Below are positions 48,950 to 59,408 of a stretch of 64,000 bases of DNA, in pieces. The stretch's first letter is position 1; every line of letters starts with the position of its first letter. Location: NCBI RefSeq assembly GCF_026625865.1, contig NZ_CP113067.1, positions 2,418,001 to 2,482,000 of the forward strand. The letters run 5' to 3'. Made by a program: the position numbers and the translations under genes. This DNA comes from Microbacterium sp. SL75. Lineage in GTDB: Bacteria > Actinomycetota > Actinomycetes > Actinomycetales > Microbacteriaceae. The notes beneath the pieces were generated by a model. The model saw only the letters and a list, made by a program, of their open reading frames with translations. It made no database searches and was not told the origin of the DNA.

Positions 48950-49729
48950 GTGGCCATCAATACGTCGTCGCCGAGACTCCCGTCCACCGCGCCCCGCGTC
49001 CCCGTGTTCCCGAATGGTCGACGCCCGTCGTGGCTCGTCGTCGTCATCGCCCTGTTCGCCGTCCTCCCCGTTCTGATGGTCGCCGCCGACGACCGACTCG
49101 GGCTCCGCCTCGTCATGGGCGCTCTCACCGTGACCATCCTCGGGGCCGCGATATGTCTGAACGTGCTCTTCGGAACGATTCAGGAACGTCTGCTGCGCGT
49201 CGACGCCTCAGCATCCGGGATCTGGTTCCGTCCGGCTCCGGCGGCGACCGCGGTGCCCTTCGTGCTGGGAGCCCTGCTCCTTCTTCCCGCGATCGCCCAG
49301 ATCGTGGTGGATGCCGGGAACCTGGCCACCATGCCGTCGTTCCTCCTGACTCGCGCGCCCTATGCCCTGGGCCTCTTCGGCGTCGGCGTAATCGTCGTGA
49401 GTGCTCTGCGTCTGCGCGAGCCCGCCGGTCTGCGTCTGGCGCAGGAAGGTCTCACAGGCATCCGGGGCCGCGGTCGAGTGAACTGGTCGTGGGATGAGCT
49501 CGCTGAGGTCGGGGTCGGTTCGGGGCCGGTCGCCAAGCTTCACCTCATCGCGACGGGCGCGGGCCCGCGCGTCGAGGCGCCGATGCTCGCGCTCGGCTCA
49601 GACCCCAATCAGGTCGCCACTGTGGTCCGGTACTTCCGCGACGACCCTGCGGCTCGTTCGCAGTTGAGCGAGAAGGGTCCCATGATCCTTCGCCGAGTGG
49701 ACGACTCTCTTCGCGCTCTCGAGCGCTGA
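48950..49729 (+). CDS. membrane protein with C-terminal PH-like domain, possible immunity partner
   Basis: 259 aa, GTG start 2 bases after the effector stop. Four membrane helices (residues 28-165) are followed by a soluble domain with LTGIRGRGRVNWSWDELAEV, resembling a bacterial PH-like (YdbT/DUF) fold. Position directly after a membrane-active effector, plus the orphan homologous fragment at 42884-43186, fits an immunity protein, though a secretion accessory role is equally possible. Confidence 0.6.
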   Translation: MAINTSSPRLPSTAPRVPVFPNGRRPSWLVVVIALFAVLPVLMVAADDRLGLRLVMGALTVTILGAAICLNVLFGTIQERLLRVDASASGIWFRPAPAATAVPFVLGALLLLPAIAQIVVDAGNLATMPSFLLTRAPYALGLFGVGVIVVSALRLREPAGLRLAQEGLTGIRGRGRVNWSWDELAEVGVGSGPVAKLHLIATGAGPRVEAPMLALGSDPNQVATVVRYFRDDPAARSQLSEKGPMILRRVDDSLRALER

Positions 49730-49811
49730 CCGACGGCGCGCAGGAATCCCGCGATGCCGCGAGTGCGGACCTCGCAAGCCCCCGCACCGCCACCAGCGCG
49801 AGGCGCGGCGC

Positions 49812-52800
49812 TCACTCCGCCGCCAGCCCCACCTTCGCCTTCGCCCACGAGCGCCCGCGCGTGTCCTTGAGGATGTCGTACTCGACGTCGACGTGCGGTT
49901 CGATCGCGCTGTACTTGTCGTTCGGGGCCCCGATGACGAGCTGGAAGCCGAGGCCGCGCCACGCGCCGATCGCGCGCTTGGTGAAGTGGGCGTCGGCCTT
50001 GATGAGCGCCTCGTCGAGGAACACCGGGGCATACCGCGGCCGTTCGGCACCGGCATCCCCGAGCTGATACCGCAGAGCGGCGCCGACGATGAAGGCGATG
50101 AGCTCCTGCGACTCGCCTCCCGACTTCTCGCCGATGTGGTCGTAGAGGGCGACGTGCTCGCCGGTGTCGGCGCGGAAGCGCTCGGCGCTGACCCGCACGT
50201 GGTTACGCACGTCGACGAGGTCGGCGAAGTCGGGTGCGGTCGGCCGGATGCGGCCGATGAGCCGCGCCATCCGCCCGTACACGGCTTCGCGCTCCTCATC
50301 GGATGAGGCGGCGTCGATCGCGGCCCGCACGTCGCGGAGCTCCCGGCGGAAGCGCTTGCGCACCTCGGACTGGCTCTCGCGCGGCACGATCTGCAGCCGG
50401 TGCTCGTCGTCATAGAACGGCAGATCCTGCATGATGTCGTTGATCGGCGCGATGCGTTCGCGGATCTCGCGCAGGGCCCGGGTGAGAGCGGAGTCGAGGC
50501 TGGTGAGGTCGTTGCCCGACAGGCGTAGCAGCGAGTCGCGCCACTCCGCTTCGAGCTCGTGCAGGCCGCTGGCCTCGAGGTCGGCGAGGATCCGCTCGAA
50601 GTCGCCGAGCGAGTCGTCGGGGTCGGCGAGCAGGTTGGGGCTCGGCCACCGGTCGGTGAACGCGGTCATCGTGCGGCGGAGGCTCTCGCGTTGGTCGCTC
50701 CACGTCTCTTGCGCGCTCCGCTGTTCCTCGAGCAGGCGCTTCGACGCGGACTCGAGGGCCGCGTCGAAGCGTGCGAGTCGCTGCGACGGCGAGAGGTCGT
50801 CGCCGGAGGGCGCCACGAACAGCCCGTCCAGGTAGGCGACCTCATCGGGGGTGAGCGTCATCTCGAGGTCTTCGGCCCGTTCGAGCAGGATCTGCGCGGC
50901 ATCCACGTCGTCGGTGATCTCGGCCCAGCGCGCGGCCAGCGCCTGCTGCTCGGTCTTGGCTCCGCCGATCTCCTCGCGCAGGCGCGCCACGCGGGCCTTC
51001 GCGCCCGAGATCTGCTCCTGCAGCTCGGCGATGCGGGGGTTGCCCGCGGTGATGTCGACCACGGTCTCGTTCCAGCGGTCGAGTTCGCGTTGAACGGATG
51101 CCACGTCCACCTGGTCCCACGACAGATCGGCGATCTTCTCGAGGGCACCGCGCCGGTTGTCGAAGGCGTCGAGGGCGGCGGCGGCCTCATCGACCGCGGT
51201 CTTGGCGGTGGCGAGGTCGCGGCGCACGGTGACGATCTGTTCGCCGAGCTCGGTGAGGCGCACGCGCGACGAGAATCCCAGGATGCTCTGACGCGCCGAC
51301 CCGCCGTGAGCGCCGCGTGCGCCCTGGCTCGTCTGTCCCGAGATGGTCAGGGCCATGCGGTGCTGCGACAGCTCCGATACGGAATCGACGCACACGAAGG
51401 CGAACTGCTGCTCGAGTCGGTCCTGCAGCCACCCGGTGAAGGGGGAGCGGCGGAACTCGAGGCGCCCGGGAAGGGTCGCGGGGTCGAGCCCGCCGCGCTC
51501 GGGCAGGTCGGTGGGAACGCCCTCGAAGCGCAGTCGCTCGGCGAGGCGCACGCCGTCGATCGCGGAGCGGAAGGATGCCAGATGCGCGGCGTCGACGAGC
51601 AGTGTCGTCGCGAATCCGCCCAGGGCGAGGGTGAACGCCCCGCGCCACGGCTCGAACTCGGTGCGCACGTCGACGAGCTCGGCGACGAAGGGCAGCTCGG
51701 CGGCGGTGAGTCCCGCGGCCTCGGCGAGAGCTTCGCGGGCTTCGTGGAGACGCTGTGGGATGTTGTCGTCGCGGGTCTGCGTGCGCCGGTGCTCGGTCTC
51801 GAGGGCGGCGAGCTGCTGGCGCAGATCGGTGTGCCGGCTGCTGGCGGCGACGAAGGCGTTGCGCACCGCGCTCTTGGCATCCGCGTCGGCGAGGGTGCGA
51901 CGCGCCTCGGCGACGAGGGCGGCGAACTGCTTCTCGGTGGCGACCTCGACCGACAGCACCGCCAGCGCCGCCTCGAATCGCTCGCGGTCGCGCTGCATGC
52001 CGGCGAGGCGCCGCTCGAGGTTCCGGAGCTCGCGTTGGGCGGCGTCGAGCCGGTCACCGCCGGCTGCGCGCAGCACGTCGCCGAGTCCCTCGCGCTCCGC
52101 TTCGGCGGCGTCGGCGAGGGACTGGCGTTCGCGCACGAGCGCGTCGGTGGCGTGGGTGCGCTCGCGCAGCTCGGCCTCGACCGCTTCGAGCAGGTCGACC
52201 CGGCGCTGGGCGCGCCAGAGCGAGGCGCGCGAGTCGGGGTCGCCCAGACGGCCGAGCGCGTCGATCAGGCGCAAGCGCTCGGCGGCGTCGTCGATGCGCG
52301 TCTTCATCCCGCGGATGGGCTGCAGCGCACGCACCTGCTGGCGGGCTTCGAGCATGCGCGTACGCGTCGACTCGAGTCCGTCGAAGTGCGTGACGACGGC
52401 GTCGGCGACGACGAGCGTCTCGGGCTCCTCGAGCACCATGCGCTTGTACAGGTCGTCGACGGTGGTGATCTGCTGCCCGGCCTGGATGCGCGCGAGAAGG
52501 CTCATGGCTTTCGTTCCCGCGCCCGCCGCCCCGATGCCGAGCACCGCGTGCAGCCGCGCCGAGAACTCGCGGTCGGTCGCGAGGGTGTCGAGGCCCGTGG
52601 CCCGGACCGCGGAGTCGGAGAGGTGGCTCTGCGCCGCCCGGTCGAGCTGGCGCAGGTCGAACGCGCCGTGCACGGTTGCGCGCACCTTGACGGCGTCGTC
52701 GAGCGTGCGCGCTGCCGCCGGGATGTACCAGGCGCGCACCGCGGTGAACCGGGCGCCGTCGTGATCGGCCCACGTCATGGCGATCGCGGTCCACGTGTCG

Positions 52801-53162
52801 ACGCCGTCGCCGCGCAGCACCCGCACCTTGGTGCCCTCGTCGGTGCGCGACTCGTCGAGCTTGCCGCGGCCGTACGAGAGGATGTTGCGTTGCTCCTGCC
52901 CGCGCGGGCGCCCCACGACCGCGCCGTTCGACGCGCCGTTGAAGGGGGTGGTGTGCGGCATCATGAGCGCCACGTAGGCGTCCATGAGCGTCGACTTGCC
53001 CGAGCCCGACCCGCCGCACAGCAGCGTCGCGGTCGGCGCGAAGCGCACACGGTGCGTGCCGTCGTAGCCACCCCAGTTGATGAGCTGGAGGTCTTCGGCG
53101 ACCCACTGCTGCCCACGCGATGCCGCGGGGATCAGCCCGAACAGCGTCTCGAGCATCGTCAT
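49812..53162 (-). CDS. jetC: Wadjet JetC/MksB-like SMC ATPase
   Basis: 1116 aa. Walker A is [17 protein letters not shown] (residues 47-63), followed by long coiled coils with a hinge-like domain (about residues 480-630). The C-terminal head has the [10 protein letters not shown] signature and [11 protein letters not shown]alker B. This is the MukB-type subunit that extrudes DNA loops in Wadjet/MksBEF complexes, which act against plasmids. The ATG overlaps the jetB stop (ATGA). No jetD follows; the next gene is convergent. Confidence 0.88.
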   Translation of the reverse strand: MTMLETLFGLIPAASRGQQWVAEDLQLINWGGYDGTHRVRFAPTATLLCGGSGSGKSTLMDAYVALMMPHTTPFNGASNGAVVGRPRGQEQRNILSYGRGKLDESRTDEGTKVRVLRGDGVDTWTAIAMTWADHDGARFTAVRAWYIPAAARTLDDAVKVRATVHGAFDLRQLDRAAQSHLSDSAVRATGLDTLATDREFSARLHAVLGIGAAGAGTKAMSLLARIQAGQQITTVDDLYKRMVLEEPETLVVADAVVTHFDGLESTRTRMLEARQQVRALQPIRGMKTRIDDAAERLRLIDALGRLGDPDSRASLWRAQRRVDLLEAVEAELRERTHATDALVRERQSLADAAEAEREGLGDVLRAAGGDRLDAAQRELRNLERRLAGMQRDRERFEAALAVLSVEVATEKQFAALVAEARRTLADADAKSAVRNAFVAASSRHTDLRQQLAALETEHRRTQTRDDNIPQRLHEAREALAEAAGLTAAELPFVAELVDVRTEFEPWRGAFTLALGGFATTLLVDAAHLASFRSAIDGVRLAERLRFEGVPTDLPERGGLDPATLPGRLEFRRSPFTGWLQDRLEQQFAFVCVDSVSELSQHRMALTISGQTSQGARGAHGGSARQSILGFSSRVRLTELGEQIVTVRRDLATAKTAVDEAAAALDAFDNRRGALEKIADLSWDQVDVASVQRELDRWNETVVDITAGNPRIAELQEQISGAKARVARLREEIGGAKTEQQALAARWAEITDDVDAAQILLERAEDLEMTLTPDEVAYLDGLFVAPSGDDLSPSQRLARFDAALESASKRLLEEQRSAQETWSDQRESLRRTMTAFTDRWPSPNLLADPDDSLGDFERILADLEASGLHELEAEWRDSLLRLSGNDLTSLDSALTRALREIRERIAPINDIMQDLPFYDDEHRLQIVPRESQSEVRKRFRRELRDVRAAIDAASSDEEREAVYGRMARLIGRIRPTAPDFADLVDVRNHVRVSAERFRADTGEHVALYDHIGEKSGGESQELIAFIVGAALRYQLGDAGAERPRYAPVFLDEALIKADAHFTKRAIGAWRGLGFQLVIGAPNDKYSAIEPHVDVEYDILKDTRGRSWAKAKVGLAAE

Positions 53163-53899
53163 GCGCTCTCCTCCTCGAATTCTCCGGATGCCACGACCTC
53201 GGTGTCGGCGTCCGCCTCGTCGAGGACCGCCGCCGGGGTGCCGGCATCCGGGATCTGCTCTTCCAGCCAGCGCTGGAGCTCGCGGAGGACCTCGGCGCTG
53301 AGCACGATCTCGATGAGCGGGCCGATGCGGTAGCGCCCCTCGGACTCCTCCTCGATGATGCCCTCGCGATCGAGACGGGCGATGGCGGTGCGGACGGCCC
53401 GCTGCTGGCTCGCGCGCGTGCCGTCCGTTTCGCTGAAGTAGGTGAGCACGGTCTGCTCGACCTCTTCGACGTCGACGCGGGCCGAGGCGGTGCCGGCGGT
53501 CGTCTCGCGCTGGAACACGGTCCGCAGATAGACGAGCACGAGCGTCTCGGCGCGAGAGTACGCCTCGTCCTTGAGCAGGATCGGCACGTCGACGTCGTCG
53601 CTGCGCACCTGTTCCTTGTAGGCGACCCCGCGCGCGTGGTCGACGACGAGCCGCACGAACAGATCGTTCAGGCGGGACTCGATCATCTGCTGGTGCTCGA
53701 GCAGCAGCTTCCACTCGGCGGGGGAGTTCTCGGCGACGAGGAAGCGCCGCTGCAGGATGCGCACCAGCACGCGCCGCACGTCGGCGTCCAGGATGCCGCG
53801 GTCCCCGGCGAACAGCGCGTCGGGATCGTTCTCCATCGCGACGGGCGAGATGAACGCGGGGGTGTCCGTGTCGGGGGCGGACGGGTCGATGTCAGTCAT
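53159..53899 (-). CDS. jetB: Wadjet JetB/MksE-like DUF4194 protein
   Basis: 246 aa from the second of two close ATG codons (53905 adds two residues). The segment [20 protein letters not shown] and the [21 protein letters not shown] winged-helix region match DUF4194, the KITE-type subunit binding the JetA kleisin. It overlaps jetA by 8 bases and jetC by 4. Confidence 0.85.
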   Translation of the reverse strand: MTDIDPSAPDTDTPAFISPVAMENDPDALFAGDRGILDADVRRVLVRILQRRFLVAENSPAEWKLLLEHQQMIESRLNDLFVRLVVDHARGVAYKEQVRSDDVDVPILLKDEAYSRAETLVLVYLRTVFQRETTAGTASARVDVEEVEQTVLTYFSETDGTRASQQRAVRTAIARLDREGIIEEESEGRYRIGPLIEIVLSAEVLRELQRWLEEQIPDAGTPAAVLDEADADTEVVASGEFEEESA

Positions 53900-55367
53900 C
53901 GGCATCCGTTTCTGTCGTGCGGGAGGCGGTGACCGCCCCGAAGGCGAAGCGACGGGTCGTGCCGTCGGGGCGGACGGCCTCGACGATCGAGACGTCGTCG
54001 GTCTCGATCAGTCCTCCGCGGTGGACGATCTCGAGCAGGCCCACGAGGTCGACCGGGCGCCGGGTGTCGGCCCCGGCTGCGGCGAACGCGGTCGCGAGGT
54101 CGAAGCCCTCGCCGAGGGTGGCGACGTAGGCCTCGAGCTCGGGGTAGTGCGGCCCGCCCCACGCGCGCGTGTCGGCGTCGACGAATTCGACGTCCTCGTC
54201 TCCGGATGCCAGGGGCTCCGGCGCCCCGGGAGGACGCACGTCGCTGAGAGACCGGCGCAGGTGCCCGATGTCGGCGAGGGGGAGCGTCCGCACGGGCTCG
54301 ACGCGGCCGGGGGAGCGGGTCTGGCTCCAGCGGTGCAGGCCCGCCATGACCGCGCGCAGCAGATCGTCGACCTGGCGGTCGCGGATGGGGTCGTGGGTGC
54401 GCACCTGCGCGGTGATGACGTGCGAGGCCCGCCGCTGGGCGGTGAGCACCTCCTGCACGCCGGCCTCGACGCGGCGCGCGATCGCGTCGAGCTCGCCGCG
54501 CTGCTCGGGCGTCATGAGGCGCGAGAAGGGCTGGGCGAGCACCGCGTGCAGCTGGTCGGTGAGGTCGTCGATGTTCTCGGGGTCGCCGATCAGACGCAGC
54601 GCGCCCTGGAACGCGCGGCCCTCGGGGGTGGCCTGCATCACCTGGCGCCCGCGCTCGAGGTATTCGCGCAGCACCTCGCCGGTGGGGCGCACGTCGCGAC
54701 GCAGCTCGGCGACCACGTCGCGCTGCATCGCGGCGATCGACTCGGCCACGCGCGAGAAGTCGGCGGGGAGTTCTCGCGCGAGGTGGATGACGTTCTCGGC
54801 CTCTTCGAGCAGGTGATCGTCGTCGAGAGGTTCGACGATCCCCTCGTCGAGGGCGGCGATCTCGGCGTCCAGGGCCGCTCTCTCTTCGAGCAGCGCCTCG
54901 CGGCGACGGGCGGGGTCGCTCTCGGCGTCGCGCGCGAGCCGGTCGACGGCATCGAGCAGGGTCCGCACGCGAGAGCGCGAGACGCGCGCGCGCCCGCCGC
55001 CGGCGCGACCGGCGATCTCGAGGGCGCCGACCGCGTGCGCCGAGAGCCGGTACACCTCGACGTCGTCTTCAATCTGCAGACCGAGCCACCCCACGCGCAC
55101 CCATCCGCGGCAGATCTCTCGAGCGGAACCCGCGGGGATCCGCCGGTCGTCGTCGGTGTCGATGCCCGCGGCCCGCAGCTCCTCGATCGCCTCCGCGACC
55201 TCGACGTGGGCGTCGGCGACCGCGACGGCGGGGCGGTCGGGGGTGAAGACGATCGACAGCACCGCGACGACGAACGGCGCGAAGCGTCCGTGCAGCAGGT
55301 CGAGGGTCGGGTTCTTGAACGCCGTCACCGAGCGCAGGTACGCGGCTTCGGTTCGGGTGCTGCTCAC
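53892..55367 (-). CDS. jetA: Wadjet JetA/MksF-like DUF3375 protein
   Basis: 491 aa, kleisin-like subunit. The N terminus [20 protein letters not shown] is the DUF3375 hallmark, the middle is helical and charged, and the end carries a small winged-helix domain ([20 protein letters not shown]). The GTG start is fixed by a TAGACT box 7 bases upstream. First gene of the jetABC operon. Confidence 0.87.
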   Translation of the reverse strand: MSSTRTEAAYLRSVTAFKNPTLDLLHGRFAPFVVAVLSIVFTPDRPAVAVADAHVEVAEAIEELRAAGIDTDDDRRIPAGSAREICRGWVRVGWLGLQIEDDVEVYRLSAHAVGALEIAGRAGGGRARVSRSRVRTLLDAVDRLARDAESDPARRREALLEERAALDAEIAALDEGIVEPLDDDHLLEEAENVIHLARELPADFSRVAESIAAMQRDVVAELRRDVRPTGEVLREYLERGRQVMQATPEGRAFQGALRLIGDPENIDDLTDQLHAVLAQPFSRLMTPEQRGELDAIARRVEAGVQEVLTAQRRASHVITAQVRTHDPIRDRQVDDLLRAVMAGLHRWSQTRSPGRVEPVRTLPLADIGHLRRSLSDVRPPGAPEPLASGDEDVEFVDADTRAWGGPHYPELEAYVATLGEGFDLATAFAAAGADTRRPVDLVGLLEIVHRGGLIETDDVSIVEAVRPDGTTRRFAFGAVTASRTTETDADD

Positions 55368-55374
55368 TGGCTGA

Positions 55375-55380
55375 AGTCTA
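55375..55380 (-). promoter_or_regulatory. -10 box of the jetABC operon
   Basis: TAGACT on the minus strand, 7 bases before the jetA GTG, gives a leaderless jetA mRNA. Confidence 0.6.
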
Positions 55381-55484
55381 CCGGCGGCGCAGTGAGCGCC
55401 GTGGCGCGACCTGTCGGGGCGAGACCGCGCCGTTCGTCCGCCTGTTCCGGCGACGTGCACGCGAGGCGGCAGGGCCGCAGCCGG

Positions 55485-57461
55485 TCACCCACCCGTGCAC
55501 TGATAGAGAGTGGCGCCGGTGACCTTGTTGATCTCGCCGCCCTCCTTCGATTGGCTGAAGTCCCATTCCTTCACCTCGTGGCAGCCGGGGCCGGTCGCCA
55601 CGCGTCTCACCGGGTCGCCCTCGGGAGCACCGGATGCCACGACGAACACCCGCGCGTGACCCGTCTGGACCATCTGCTCGAGGTCGTCCGTCGTGAACAC
55701 GGGCACGTGTCCGCTGTAGCCGCCGTCGGTGAGCACGCTCGAGCCGGTGGCGTCGATCACCTGCGACGACAGGGCCCACGAGTCGGTCACGAAGAGCGGG
55801 GTGCCGTTCTCGCCGCCGCCGTGTTGACGGGCAGCCTCGGCGATCTGCGCGACCGCGGGGCTCATCTGCGGGGTTCCGCCCCAGATCGAAGGGGACGAGA
55901 CCGTGAACGTCTCGTCGGGGTGGCCGCCGCGCGCGGTGACGCCGACGTAGGCGTCGCCTCCGCTGCCGTCGCGCGCGTCGTCGAGCACTTGGAGGCTGGT
56001 CGCCACGGGCAGGCAGATCAGGGCGACGGCCAAAGCGGCCGGGGCGGCACGGCCGAGACGGGGGAGCGAACCGGGTGATGCCAGGGCGGCGGTCACGCCC
56101 ACCGCGAGCCCGAGCGCTCCGATCGCGATCGCGGGGACCAGCAGCACCGCGGGCAGACGCGCCTGGCCGATGAGCGCGACCCACCAGGCGGCCTGCACCA
56201 CGACGACGGCCGGCAGCGCGAGCCGCCACCGTCTGAGGGGCGCACGAAGCAGCCGTACCCCCTCGACCCAGGCGACGGCGACGAGCAGAACCATCGGGAC
56301 GCCGAGGGCAGCGACGTACGCCGTGTGCGGCACGTGGGTGAAGGAGAGGACGGCCGCGGCAGTCGCGAACCACACCGCGGCGACGACGACGAGCGGCAGG
56401 CGGGCCGTGCTCAGCGGCGTGCGTGGGCGGCCGCGTCGGGGCAGATACCGCCAGAGGCCCAGGGCGATACCGGCGAGCGCCGCCGGGTACAGCCAGCCGA
56501 TCTGGCTCACGAGCGGCAGCTCCAGCAGTTTCGTGAGGGTCGGGGAGCCTCCCGAGCCGGAGGGGGCGGGCGTCGTGAGCGCATGGCCGAGGGCGGCGAG
56601 GGTCGCGCCGAGCCCGCCCGTGGAGCTCGAGGCGCCCACCGAGCCCGGGACCGCTCCGGGCACGAAGCGGTCGAGGCCGTTGTATCCGAAGACCATCGCG
56701 AAGACGTCGTTCGTCGTCGACCCGTCGATATAGGGGCGCGCGTCGGCGGGAACGAGGGCGACCACGGTGATCCAGGCGACGGATGCCGCGAGCGCGGCGC
56801 CCGTGACGGCTCCGGCGCGAACGAGGCCACGACGCCATCCCGGGGTCGCGATGTGGGTGCCCGCGACGAGGGCGGGAAGGACGAACCACGCGGCCATCAT
56901 CTTCGCCTGGAAGCCCACGCCGATGAACACCGCACAGAGCACCAGCGGCCACCATCTCGCGGTGAGCACCGCGCGCTGCCACCACACCAGGGCCACGGCG
57001 AGGGCCATGGTGAGCAGCCCGTCCTCCATCGGGTGGGCGAACATCGACACGAAGATCGGGGTCGAGGCCGCCGCGGCGGCGACGAGCAGCCCGGCGCCGC
57101 GTCCTCCCCAGCGGAGGGCCAGCACCGCGCACGCGACGACGGTGACGACACCCTCGATCACCTGGGGGAGGGCGATGGCCGAGATCGACATCCCGAAGAG
57201 ACGGATGCTGAGCGCCTGGGGCACGGCGAAGCCGCTGAGCTTGTCGAGGGTGACCGTGGCATCCGGATCGAAGGCCCCGAAGAAGAGCGCGTGCCACGAC
57301 TGCGACATCGACCGGGCCGAAGCCTCGTAGAAGGAGAAGTCACCGCCGCGCGAGAGGTTCCAGCAGGTCAGCACGACGAAACCCGCGACGATCAGCGTCA
57401 GCGCGATCCGTGCCCACCGGGGTTCGCGCCACCAGCGCGCGAGAGGGACGGGAGAGGTCAC
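55485..57461 (-). CDS. GT39 family glycosyltransferase, membrane-bound
   Basis: 658 aa. GGDFSFYEASARSMSQSWHA followed by FFGAFDPDATVTLDK is the conserved N-terminal loop of ArnT/PMT-like (YkcB-type) enzymes that use polyprenyl-phosphate sugars outside the membrane. About 11 helices are followed by a soluble C-terminal domain of about 160 residues (ending LYQCTGG). GTG start. It is paralogous to the protein at 59409-61406; both flank a secreted cellulase. Acceptor unknown. Confidence 0.85.
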   Translation of the reverse strand: MTSPVPLARWWREPRWARIALTLIVAGFVVLTCWNLSRGGDFSFYEASARSMSQSWHALFFGAFDPDATVTLDKLSGFAVPQALSIRLFGMSISAIALPQVIEGVVTVVACAVLALRWGGRGAGLLVAAAAASTPIFVSMFAHPMEDGLLTMALAVALVWWQRAVLTARWWPLVLCAVFIGVGFQAKMMAAWFVLPALVAGTHIATPGWRRGLVRAGAVTGAALAASVAWITVVALVPADARPYIDGSTTNDVFAMVFGYNGLDRFVPGAVPGSVGASSSTGGLGATLAALGHALTTPAPSGSGGSPTLTKLLELPLVSQIGWLYPAALAGIALGLWRYLPRRGRPRTPLSTARLPLVVVAAVWFATAAAVLSFTHVPHTAYVAALGVPMVLLVAVAWVEGVRLLRAPLRRWRLALPAVVVVQAAWWVALIGQARLPAVLLVPAIAIGALGLAVGVTAALASPGSLPRLGRAAPAALAVALICLPVATSLQVLDDARDGSGGDAYVGVTARGGHPDETFTVSSPSIWGGTPQMSPAVAQIAEAARQHGGGENGTPLFVTDSWALSSQVIDATGSSVLTDGGYSGHVPVFTTDDLEQMVQTGHARVFVVASGAPEGDPVRRVATGPGCHEVKEWDFSQSKEGGEINKVTGATLYQCTGG

Positions 57462-57662
57462 GACGCACAGATTCCCTCGGTGAGAACGGGAGCGGGTATC
57501 AATCGGCTATGCCGCCGCTGTGGGTGACACGACCGGCGAGAACCGCGCTTGCGATCGTCTTGGGGCACGCACCGAGGACCGCCTTCCGAGACGACCGCGG
57601 CGGGCGGCGTCGCCGCGCCGAGAAGATCGCCGAATCCGCTCCGCCGCAGCGCTCGCGCCCCC

Positions 57663-57680
57663 TACGATGATCGCGGAGGT
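57663..57680 (+). promoter_or_regulatory. -10 box and ribosome-binding site of the cellulase gene
   Basis: A TACGAT box lies at 57663-57668. GGAGGT at 57675-57680 is 4 bases before ATG 57685 and decides that start over the ATG at 57667. 57462-57662 shows no other feature I can support. Confidence 0.45.
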
Positions 57681-57684
57681 GCCC

Positions 57685-59316
57685 ATGTCCGTTTGGCGCA
57701 AGAACCGCTCGTTCACGCGTCGTGCGCTGCGGCGCGCTGCGGCTATCGTCGCGGGCGCAACCCTCGTCGCCGCGGGGGCGATCGCCTCTCCCGCGTCTGC
57801 CGCGACGGCGCTGCCCGGCTGGCTCTCGACCAACGGGTCGACGATCGTCACGGCATCCGGTGCACCGTTCACCATCAAGGCGGCCGCGTGGTTCGGCATG
57901 GAGACCTCGAACTGCGCCCCGCACGGGCTGTGGTCGATTCCCCTCGACGACGGCCTCGCCGCAATCGCGGGGATGGGGTTCAACGCCATCCGCCTCCCCT
58001 TCTCGAACGAGTGCCTCGCCGCCAAGACGTCGAACTCGATCAATGCGAACGCCAACCCGGGACTGGTCTCGCTCACCCCCCTGCAGCTCATGGACACCGT
58101 GATCGCGCGGGCCAAGGCGCACGGTCTCTCGGTGATCCTCGATCGGCACCGTCCTGATTCCGCGGCCCAGAGCGAGCTCTGGTACACCGCGCAGTACAGC
58201 GAACAGCGGTGGATCGACGACTGGAAGATGCTTGCCGCTCGCTACAAGAACGAGTCCGCCGTCATCGGCGTCGATCTGCACAACGAACCTCACGGGTCGG
58301 CCTGCTGGAACTGCGGCGACCCCGCGCGCGACTGGCGCGCGGCGGCCACCCGCGCCGGCAATGCGGTGCTGGCGGTGAACCCGAACCTGCTCATCATCGT
58401 CGAGGGCGTCGAACGCCAGAACGACGGATCGAGCACGTGGTGGGGCGGCGGCCTGAAAGACGCGGGCGCCGCACCGGTCGCTCTCGAGGTGAAGAACCGC
58501 GTGGTCTACTCGCCGCACGACTACCCGGCGAGCGTCTACGCGCAGACCTGGTTCTCGGCATCCGGTTATCCCGCCAATCTCGAAGCGGTGTGGGATGCCA
58601 ACTGGGGTTACCTCGTGCGGGGGAACATCGCTCCCGTGCTGCTCGGAGAGTTCGGCACGAAGCTCGAGACGGCGAGCGACCGCGCCTGGCTCGACGCGCT
58701 CGTGGGGTACCTCGCGAAGACCAAGATCAGCTACGCCTACTGGTCGTTCAACCCGAACAGCGGCGACACCGGTGGGCTCGTCGGCGACGACTGGCGAACC
58801 CCGCAGAAGGCCAAACTCGCCGCTCTCGCGCCGATCCTGACACCGGTCGCCTCGCCGGCGCCGCAGCCGAACCCCGCGCCGACGGCCACGCCGAAGCCGA
58901 CGGCGTCTCCCACGGTGTCACCGAAGCCGACGGCGTCTCCCAAACCGGCGGCTCCCAGCCCGTCGCCCACCGCGTCGCCCACCCCTGCACCCACGCCGAA
59001 GCCGGGTGCGAGCGCGGCGGCTGGCATCACCGCTACCTGGGTTCCGCAGAGCACCTGGGGCGAGGGATACGTCGCCGAGCTCACGGTGACCGCCACCGGG
59101 CCGGTGAAGAAGTGGTCCGTATCCTTCGACGCCCCCGGCACCACCGCGGTGTCGAACGCGTGGGGCATGAGCTGCTCCGTGGCCGCGGGCCGTGTCACGT
59201 GCACCGGAAGCGCCTGGGCGGCTGCGCTCGCTCCCGGTCAGAGCGTGCGGGTGGGCCTGCAGGCGGCAGCCACGCGGGCACCGTCCGCTCCGAAGCTCAT
59301 CGTCACGGCATCCTGA
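57685..59316 (+). CDS. secreted GH5 endoglucanase with CBM2
   Basis: 543 aa. A signal peptide (basic RRALRR, then AAIVAGATLVAAG, cleavage near ASA-AT at 39) precedes a GH5 domain of about residues 42-385. The acid/base is E201 in LHNEPHG, the nucleophile E322 in LLGEFGTK. A proline/threonine linker (386-455) leads to a C-terminal CBM2-type cellulose-binding module (VTATWVPQSTWGEGYVAELT-like, with two cysteines). It hydrolyses cellulose or related beta-glucan outside the cell. Confidence 0.9.
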   Translation: MSVWRKNRSFTRRALRRAAAIVAGATLVAAGAIASPASAATALPGWLSTNGSTIVTASGAPFTIKAAAWFGMETSNCAPHGLWSIPLDDGLAAIAGMGFNAIRLPFSNECLAAKTSNSINANANPGLVSLTPLQLMDTVIARAKAHGLSVILDRHRPDSAAQSELWYTAQYSEQRWIDDWKMLAARYKNESAVIGVDLHNEPHGSACWNCGDPARDWRAAATRAGNAVLAVNPNLLIIVEGVERQNDGSSTWWGGGLKDAGAAPVALEVKNRVVYSPHDYPASVYAQTWFSASGYPANLEAVWDANWGYLVRGNIAPVLLGEFGTKLETASDRAWLDALVGYLAKTKISYAYWSFNPNSGDTGGLVGDDWRTPQKAKLAALAPILTPVASPAPQPNPAPTATPKPTASPTVSPKPTASPKPAAPSPSPTASPTPAPTPKPGASAAAGITATWVPQSTWGEGYVAELTVTATGPVKKWSVSFDAPGTTAVSNAWGMSCSVAAGRVTCTGSAWAAALAPGQSVRVGLQAAATRAPSAPKLIVTAS

Positions 59317-59396
59317 GGTCCTCCTGCGAGGGGGACGACCTCGCATCCATCGCTGGCGCATAGGGTACCCAGGGCTGCGATGGGGGAAGCGTTGCC

Positions 59397-59402
59397 TACG
59401 AT
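59397..59402 (+). promoter_or_regulatory. -10 box of the second GT39 gene
   Basis: TACGAT, 6 bases before the GTG start at 59409, indicates a leaderless mRNA. Confidence 0.5.
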
Positions 59403-59408
59403 GCGCCG

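Noticed and set aside
50559..53333. 924-codon plus-strand open frame opposite jetC
   Set aside because: Antisense shadow of jetC; composition rich in Arg/Gly/Glu without domains, while the minus strand has clear SMC ATPase motifs.
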